15,621 nucleotides of DNA from Phascolomyces articulosus (Eukaryota > Mucoromycota > Mucoromycetes > Mucorales > Lichtheimiaceae), in contig JAIXMP010000098.1 in assembly GCA_025677815.1 (NCBI GenBank), positions 1 to 15,621 on the forward strand, written 5' to 3'. A model generated the notes under the pieces. It saw nothing but the letters and a program-made list of their open reading frames with translations. It was not told the DNA's origin and did no database searches. Position 1 is the stretch's first letter. Every line of letters starts with the position of its first letter. Both the position numbers and the translations under genes were made by a program. Shown one piece after another: positions 9,881 through 15,621 of this stretch.

Positions 9881-10901
9881 CCTGGTGCAACCTCCTATTG
9901 AAAGAGATGATATCCAAATTGGCCATAACAAGTTGATTGCGTTCTGTAAAGGAGCACAGAGGTTGAATGGTGATAAATGGGTAACACCAAATATGCACGT
10001 GCATATCCATCTTGCCAAACAGATGCGCAATTTTTCGGTTATCCCTGCTATATAGTGCTATTCATTTGAACGGTATAATGGGATGCTTGGAAGTATTGAC
10101 ACGAACAATGAGGGAACTTTCGAGGTTATAGTTGTCAATCGTTTCCTTGAAAGTGTGCATCTTTCTGATTATGTTTGACGCCTAGAACTAAAAATAGGTA
10201 AAGCAGAGGTCGCATTCCTATATCAACTTGCCAAAAGTCCTGGCGCAACAACAACATCAGCACGTCTTGCCTCTTCTGACGCTATAAACATCGAAGAAAT
10301 CGTGAAGGATCCAGAAGATATGGTGAGTGCAACTGGGATGGAGACTCTGCCGGATTCTGTACTCCAGGGATCATCGAAATCAGTAAATATGGCACCAGAC
10401 CACTATCAATGCCTTGTTGACTATTATCGCGAACTATATAATGAGAAGATGCAGCATCAATATGCTACTGATATTCATCAAGGTGATATACTGGTTTTAA
10501 GAAGAATCGAAAAGTATAACCAGATCAAGCTTCATGGGCAAATGTATCATAGCCTTGAAGCAGCAAGTGTACGTGGTTCATATATCCAAGCCTTGTTTGT
10601 TGCCAGCACTACATGTACCAATGCTCCTTCCTTGTTTGCTGGTCAAGTCATATATTACTTCCAGCACAATCTAAAGACAAAGGGTATACACACGTTTGCT
10701 ATGGTCTGCTATTACAAGAAGCCAACAAGTCAACCTCTCATAAATAAAGGTGTCAAATTATGGTATAATGAGTTTGATTCCTTGGATTATTTTTCCATTC
10801 TTCCGATTGCCCATATATATGCGCCATTTGCTAGTGCAAAATATAGACAAGCAGATCAATTAGTTGCAATTCCACTAGAACCTAAGCTCCATCTCAATTA
10901 A
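9881..10901 (+). pseudogene. 3' part of Tnp2-type transposase of element B
   Basis: It is equivalent to codons of element A from 7162 onward. The frame runs from 9881 to the TAA at 10901 without any indel: HNKLIAFCKGAQRLNGDKW, then CYSFERYNGMLGS and TNNEGTFEV, then the C-terminal domain (LHGQMYHS, RGSYIQALF, AGQVIYYF, FSILPIAHIYAPF). Two in-frame stops break it: TAG at 10053-10055, where A has TGG, and TGA at 10176-10178, where A has CGA. Both are single G-to-A or C-to-T steps. The N-terminal two thirds, including both visible catalytic Asp positions, are absent here. By eye its C-terminal 200 residues are only about 60% identical to A's. Confidence 0.85.
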
Positions 10902-11364
10902 CCACTCATTCATTTTTTTTCCTCCCCTCATCATATCATGATATTATATTAACAACACCCTCTCCCTCACTCTTATTATTTTAATACTCCTATATATATT
11001 ATACTCGCCTTCTTTATTCTCATCTTCTTTTATACTATCTTCAAAATAAATAAAAACAAAAAGAAAAAAAGTTTATTTTTGTAAGCCAGAAACCAAAAAT
11101 ATTAATACTATTATTCTTCATCAACTCTAAAAAAAAAGCATCGTTGCTACTAACAAGAGTGTATAAAAATAATCTATCATCATTGACCACTACAATAAAA
11201 AAAAATACATTCATATGATGTGGGATCCTTGTGCCTATTTAGATGATTGTTTTGTGAAAAATCCCTGTTTGGATATTAAAAATAATCATAGAAATATAAA
11301 TACCTTATAAATGGATCACACCTGATAAACCTTGCTTTTTTTTTCTATTTTCTTAACAACATTA
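10902..11364 (+). promoter_or_regulatory. Conserved spacer and promoter of accessory gene 2, element B
   Basis: This is the counterpart of 8207-8726. TATAAATA lies at 11295-11302, 63 nt ahead of the ATG. The block 11188-11284 matches 8524-8618 of element A while the preceding pyrimidine-rich part is poorly conserved. Confidence 0.5.
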
Positions 11365-12151
11365 ATGTCCTCTCAAACTTCCTATGCAAACCTACCTATT
11401 TTTGAGGCATCGCCCTCCTTCCCCCCTCTTCTTTCCACTCCATCACCACTGCTAGCATCACCTCATCCACAAGTCATGTCACCACTACAATTGATATATT
11501 CTTTATCACAAGATTACCTGCCTCTTTTTTTGGATGAATCAGAAATGGAAGTACCACAAGTAGAAGAAGAGGAGCATGCAGATGCTGAAACTGTATAAGA
11601 ATCAATAAAACCATAGTGTTAAATATTAGCAGTAGAACTTGTTTTTTAAAACATTGATTTTTAGTGCTTGGGAAGGGGACATTAATCAATATGAGGTCCA
11701 TCTTACCATGGAGCAACAGATTGAGTGGGTTGAAGAGCAGCTCGTTGCTCTTCTTTGTGAGTGGTATAATTTGTATGTATTTCTTACATAATTTTTTTTT
11801 TAGTTAGTAAAAAAGAAATAGTGTGGTGCTAACTCATCTTATAATTTTAACCAGGATTTTGCAGGTACTTACATGCATTGAAACGCGCTTGAGTGCTGCT
11901 CCTGGCTTGGACGATATGCTGTTCTTGATGAGAGAACGTATGCGTCTTACCCAGTTGCTGAACAGGTAGATTTTATTGCGTTTTCATATTACTTTTTGTG
12001 ATACATGCATGTGTTTGTATGAGCTGTTATTTTGGTACTAATGGAATGTATAAAAAGAACCTTTGTAGGTAGACTGGTAGAAGAGACAGAAGGATTCATC
12101 AATGATGGCAGATCGCAATTAGGTAAACATAGACATGATCAGTTTGATTAG
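11365..12151 (+). pseudogene. Accessory gene 2 of element B, splice donor lost
   Basis: The same four exons as in element A: 11365-11594, 11665-11772, 11855-11965 and 12073-12151, stop TAG. Joined they make 528 nt, an open frame of 175 codons. Ser/Pro-rich start, acidic stretch, coiled coil (MEQQIEWVEEQLVALL) and basic tail are all kept. The only disabling change seen is the first splice donor: element A reads ACTGT|GTAAGA, this copy ACTGT|ATAAGA, so GT has become AT. Without splicing the reading ends at a TAA at 11596-11598 after 77 codons. Several residues differ from A by Pro-to-Leu or Ser-to-Leu, each explained by C-to-T. The function is unknown; a repeat-binding partner of the transposase is a guess from position. 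Confidence 0.75.
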
Positions 12152-12373
12152 TTTTCTTTTTTTATATATATAAAAATAAAATATATATGATAAATATTAC
12201 AAACACCAAAAAAATTAGGATTTATCATGTCCCTTGTAATAAAAGTGATGGGTTAAAATAAAAGGAGATTTATTTTTTTAAAAGAAAATAAAGATGGAGT
12301 AAATGGCATAACTTTTTTTTTTTTTCTGAAAAGTGAAAGAAAAAAGTGTGCTGATTATCTTAGTACTTGTACC

Positions 12374-12493
12374 TTATAAAAGCTCATAAAAGATCCTCTA
12401 AGTCTCGTAAAAGGTACCCCCTAGTTTTAATCCCAGATACCACAAAACTTTTACGACCTTTTATGATTGTAAAATGTCCCCTTTTTTACAGTG
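12374..12493. repeat. Right terminus of element B
   Basis: Repeated ATAAAAG/CGTAAAAG motifs (about 12375-12414) and, inverted, CTTTTACG and CTTTTATG (about 12448-12465) take the place of A's ATAACG motifs. The GGTACCCCCTAGTTTTAA cassette (from 12413) and the tip GTCCCCTTTTTTACAGTG (12476-12493) correspond to those of element A at the same spacing. Confidence 0.75.
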
Positions 12494-12537
12494 TGATGTT
12501 TAACCAGTTATTTATGAATGAGTGAATCTATTATATA

Positions 12538-13330
12538 TTAGTGTGGTTCACCACAAGTATTAGTTAAATATTTTTCTAATTTTTTTATCTTATTATTATT
12601 ATCTTTAATAGCATTAGTATATATGCCATTAGGTGCCTTAAAAGCCTCTGTATAATTTATAGTTTTATAGGTATAACCCTATTCTCTATCTTCCAAAGAA
12701 TTATACCTAGCCTAATAATCAGTATGAATAATACTGCCTGGAGCAATATATACTGTCAATAGGTTACTAAGGGTTTCAGATATTCTATTAGGTATAGTAG
12801 CTAAGAAATATCTTCTTTCAGAAGTTCTTTCTATACTACCTACAACCCAAATACTAGCTACCCTTCTACTAATTCCATTTTATATAGGTTTTCTCTTACT
12901 AAACTTGGATTCATCAACTTCAATAACTATACTAGGTCCTCCTTTTCTTAAAAAATATATATAAGTAATATATATTTTTTATAAAGAAAATAAAGATAAT
13001 ATATATACTAATTATTATATCTTCTAACTTCAAATCACCCTCTATTAACAAATATATATCATTAATGATATTAGTAATAGTATTAGGGGCTAACTTAGTA
13101 AGTTCTATAATTCGCTTATAAATACTATTAAAACTACTAGCTAAATAAAGGTAATAAACAGTCATAATCTTGTAGAGTGGAGCCTTTTTACTACTAAAAA
13201 AGGAACTGTTTCTCATGGAAATACTTTTTCTATTACAATAATTTCTAAAACAACAACACTAATAAGGGTCTTTATCAATAGGAAAAATAGGACATATTTG
13301 ATTCTGGTTTAGGCAAAGAGCAAAATACTT
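12538..13330 (-). pseudogene. Merlin/IS1595-like (ISXO2-type) transposase relic
   Basis: A DDE transposase of the IS1595/ISXO2 type, whose eukaryotic form is the Merlin superfamily. Reading on the minus strand from about 13310: a degraded zinc-ribbon part with a CPIF and a CCCFRNYC cluster, SSFFSSKKAPL, a helix-turn-helix-like stretch, then GGPSIVIEVDESKFSKRK (Asp codon 12913-12915), IWVVGSIERTSERRYF, PGSIIHTDY (Asp codon 12718-12720), YNSLEDRE and NGIYTNAIKD near the end. The stop is at 12538-12540. Four in-frame stops (13259-13261, 12880-12882, 12712-12714, 12679-12681) sit where the family carries Trp or where TGG is the simplest ancestor. The expected catalytic Glu is Lys (AAA, 12604-12606). 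An AT-only stretch (12947-13008) with GT and AG ends may be a decayed intron, although the phases do not match. No terminal inverted repeats were found, although GGGGTCCCC near 13353-13361 could be part of one end. Confidence 0.8.
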
Positions 13331-13340
13331 ATATTACCCT

Positions 13341-13967
13341 AGATATAAGTTGGGGTCCCCCTACCTTCAACTTGAATTTTATTTAAAGTCAGAAAATTTA
13401 CATGTCATATATAATTATATTAACTGTGAGGCAAAAAAGTATTTTTTTTTTATGGGAATATAAAGAAAAAAAAAGTATATTATGGTAATATCTCTGTAGT
13501 TATATATAAAAAAGAAAAAACATTAGAGGAATGAATATAATAGTTTTGGTGATGAACAGGGTGCAATTCAATGCTTATGTCAATTAAAATAGGGATGCAC
13601 TATTAATAAAGGCAAGTAAAAAAAATACTTTTTTTTATTATTATTATATAGTACTTTTTTTTTTTTTTACAGATGCTAATTCTATTAGACACATGGTTCC
13701 AATTGTCATTATATAAATCTAGTACCTAAATGATCCTAATCAATACTCTATTATAATGGCATTGACGAAGTATAAAGTATAGTTAGTATATATAATTATT
13801 ATATATATATTATTATTATAACGTGCTATAGAAAATATGCATAATAAACTTATTTTGTGATACTTCTTTTATATACTCTTTTTTTTAGTCATTGTAATTT
13901 CGAATTGGTAGGAAAAAAATATAAATCTATGTTGAAATCAGTAATGCTCATGAAGCAAGCAATGTCT
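13341..13967. other. AT-rich stretch without a supportable gene
   Basis: About 630 nt between the Merlin relic and the minisatellite, with T/A homopolymers and TA runs. A single ATAACGTGCTATAG (from about 13818) resembles the subterminal motif of element A but is isolated. No gene is seen. Confidence 0.5.
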
Positions 13968-14070
13968 TAAGGAATACCAAAGTTGTGAGGAATGCCAATG
14001 TTGTGAGGAATGCTAATGTTGTAAGGAACGCCAATGTTGTAAGGAATGCCAATGTTGTAAGGAATGCCAA
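13968..14070. repeat. 18-bp minisatellite, about 5.7 units
   Basis: Tandem units of TAAGGAATGCCAATGTTG at 13968, 13986, 14004, 14022, 14040 and a partial one at 14058. Units differ by one to three bases, with TAAGG and TGAGG forms. The unit is six codons long, but the frame read for KECQCC meets a stop in the third unit and no start or flanking frame supports coding. Confidence 0.9.
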
Positions 14071-14360
14071 ATGACATAGAGGTTACTTTAATTTTTTTTT
14101 TTTTGCATGTTTAACAGAAACCCTCATTAACTGTAAGACTTTTTTTAGTATGCCTTTACATTATATGTAAGTATCATTATTATTGAGTGCTTATATACAT
14201 TTTATGCATCAATAGGGAAGATAGAAGAAAGTATATTTTTGTTTTTAAAATAAGAAAAAAAGAGGATAATTATTTATAATAGTGGCTAATATGATAGATA
14301 ATTTAAAATAATATATAGAAGTTAATAATATAAAAAAGAAATGATTTGATATGAATGTTA
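14071..14360. other. AT-rich spacer
   Basis: Nothing recognisable between the minisatellite and the 3' end of the MULE relic. Confidence 0.5.
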
Positions 14361-15621
14361 TTAGTTATTCTGACGCTGGAAGTTCGAGTTTGGAGGGATA
14401 GAAAGGAACGTGTCAAGTTTCGAGTTAATAGTAGTAAGGTTTTGGTTGAGGGAATCAATTTGTTCAAGTAGAGATTAGAACTCTTCCTCTTCATTAGTAT
14501 TACTTACTAATGATCTAGCAAGTCTACGATCCATATGGTTGAAATTTGATTTTACTTCTTTAAATTTTAAAAGAAGTTGTTCTTTTCATGTGGTAATAGA
14601 TGGTATCATTTGCAATAGTAATGGAGAAGAAGGATTGATATTTGTTTCATACCATGTATATTGAGTAACAGCCTGTGGACAGACAGTAACCATTGGATCA
14701 TACAATGCAATATAAAACATATGCTTACAAGGAAAGAAATGCTGTTGGAAGTCAGGGCAATCACAACTAGTAACTTGACCATTTTGTGCTTTAATCTAAT
14801 AATACAACATATCGTTATATAGGTAAATATAGAGATAAAAGTAAAAATATAATATAAAGAAATTAAATATTACATTATATGTTGTGTTTTGTGGTTACTA
14901 TTAAATGATATGACTTTATATATATCATCAACTGGATGTGCTACATTGGATGGTGTTGATGCTTTTTTTTCTTCTTCTGCTTTCATTTCATTACTGTGGA
15001 AACGACGTTCTAACGAGCCCATATGACCAACATTTACTAATAAATGATTGATATCTTATTGTATATCAAATGCAACCTCTTCTACCAGTAAATCCACAAG
15101 AACATCAAGTTGATGCATATGTTTTCTTTTTAAATAATATGTTTTCAACTGATTATGCCAACTCTATTATAAATATATTAATGAATAAAATATTTCATTT
15201 TATAGTGATCCTATTTTCTTACCTCATAGTAGTTATTTGTTTACATATTATGAAAAATATTTAGTTAAAAACTTACATTCCATCTTTTATATGCAGTACT
15301 ATCCCATTTATCAATATAATGAGCCTTAAAATATGTGATAAATTCTTGCTGTGTGTTTTGGAATTCTACTAAAAAGTTACATAATAATTTATGGAAGCGT
15401 TCAGTATTATGTTCATACATAAGATTTTTTAAATATGGACGAATATGTGCTTTTGCTTGTGCTGCTGTTCGCCCAACAGATCTATGCACTTTTGATTTAC
15501 ATTTTGCATCCATGCTCACATTACATGCCAGATACAATGCTGAATTGAGCAATGAGGCCAAACTTCTGTGATTGCATTATCTTCAGGCAAATTACAGTCT
15601 ATAGTAAAACGTTGAGGATTT
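14361..15621 (-). pseudogene. MULE transposase with SWIM zinc finger, decayed, 5' part beyond window
   Basis: A Mutator-like transposase read on the minus strand from the right edge. The late part of the catalytic domain is visible: FTIDCNLPEDNAITEVWP (about 15607-15554), IQHCIWHV and AWMQNV, then VHRSVGRTAAQAKAH, EHNTERFHKLLCNFL and FITYFKAHYIDKW. After a probable intron (donor GTAAGT at 15276) come WHNQLKTYYLKRKHMHQLD and NVGHMGSLERRF. After a second probable intron (14873-14796) comes the SWIM finger CDCPDFQQHFFPCKH, Cys-x-Cys-x9-Cys-x-His, at 14765-14721. A coiled-coil-like tail (LLEQIDSLNQNLTTINSKLD) ends at TAA 14361-14363. Breaks: TGA 15516-15518 (an Arg is expected before AWM), a 1-nt shift near 15497, a 2-nt loss at 15161/15162 just before WHNQLK, TAA 15056-15058, TGA 14586-14588 and TAA 14475-14477. 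The family is clear; intron borders are approximate. Confidence 0.8.

Larger units (their letters stand above)
9881..12493 (+). mobile_element. Element B: right-hand part of a second Tnp2-type CACTA transposon, interrupted by element A
   Basis: The sequence is collinear with 7162-9880 of element A: transposase 3' part, conserved spacer, four-exon accessory gene and right terminus with CAGTG at 12489-12493. It begins inside the transposase coding sequence with no left end of its own, directly after A's CAGTG. Its damage is mostly base substitution of the G:C-to-A:T kind, fitting an older residence than A. The missing left part should lie beyond the window's left edge if A was inserted into it. 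Confidence 0.85.

Noticed and set aside
12538..13330. Bacterial contamination, since ISXO2-type transposases are common in bacterial insertion sequences
   Set aside because: The sequence is very AT-rich, has a possible intron, abuts eukaryotic CACTA sequence and lacks bacterial gene context. Merlin is the known eukaryotic branch of this family.
12538..13330. Reassigned stop codons (TAG read as Trp)
   Set aside because: TAA and TAG are both involved, TGG is still used in the same gene, the catalytic Glu is also lost, and other genes here end normally at TAG or TAA. Mutation explains it better.
13968..14070. CRISPR-like array
   Set aside because: The units are contiguous 18-mers without spacers, in a eukaryotic setting.
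15335..15571. Plus-strand 78-codon open frame
   Set aside because: It is antisense to the recognisable MULE segment on the minus strand.

Overview
This window looks like a transposon graveyard from a eukaryotic, AT-rich genome. The best guess is an early-diverging (Mucoromycota-type) fungus. That is inferred from the low GC content, the short GT...AG introns (about 60-110 nt, donors mostly GTAAGT, GTATGT or GTAAGA), TATA boxes 70-120 nt ahead of start codons, and the mix of transposon families. I see no ordinary host gene, tRNA or rRNA.

Layout. Positions 1-9880 are most of one CACTA/EnSpm-type (Tnp2-type) DNA transposon, called element A here; its left tip lies off the window. It begins with an array of CTATAACG-like subterminal repeats (10-200) and carries three genes, all on the + strand. 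These are a Pro/Ser-rich accessory gene (2171-3659), the Tnp2-type transposase (4974-8206) and a small four-exon coiled-coil accessory gene (8727-9507). It ends in a CAGTG terminus at 9876-9880. Positions 9881-12493 are the right-hand part of a second, related transposon, element B. It starts in mid-transposase at the base after A's terminus and holds the transposase 3' end (9881-10901), its own copy of the small accessory gene (11365-12151) and its own CAGTG terminus (12489-12493). The simplest reading is that A inserted into B, so the left part of B should lie beyond the left edge of the window.

Downstream on the minus strand are two unrelated transposase relics. One is a Merlin/IS1595-like (ISXO2-type) pseudogene at 12538-13330. 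The other is a MULE transposase pseudogene with a SWIM zinc finger at 14361 to beyond 15621. Between them is AT-rich DNA with an 18-bp minisatellite (13968-14070).

How it fits together. In a CACTA element the large protein is the catalytic transposase, and a smaller protein usually binds subterminal repeats near the ends. A and B have collinear right ends with identical spacing, but their repeated motif differs (CTATAACG in A, CTTTTACG/ATG in B). Every protein gene is broken. A carries mostly 1-2 nt indels. B and the Merlin relic carry almost only G:C-to-A:T changes (Trp and Arg codons to stops, a splice donor GT to AT, the catalytic Glu codon to Lys). All percentages and alignments here were made by eye.
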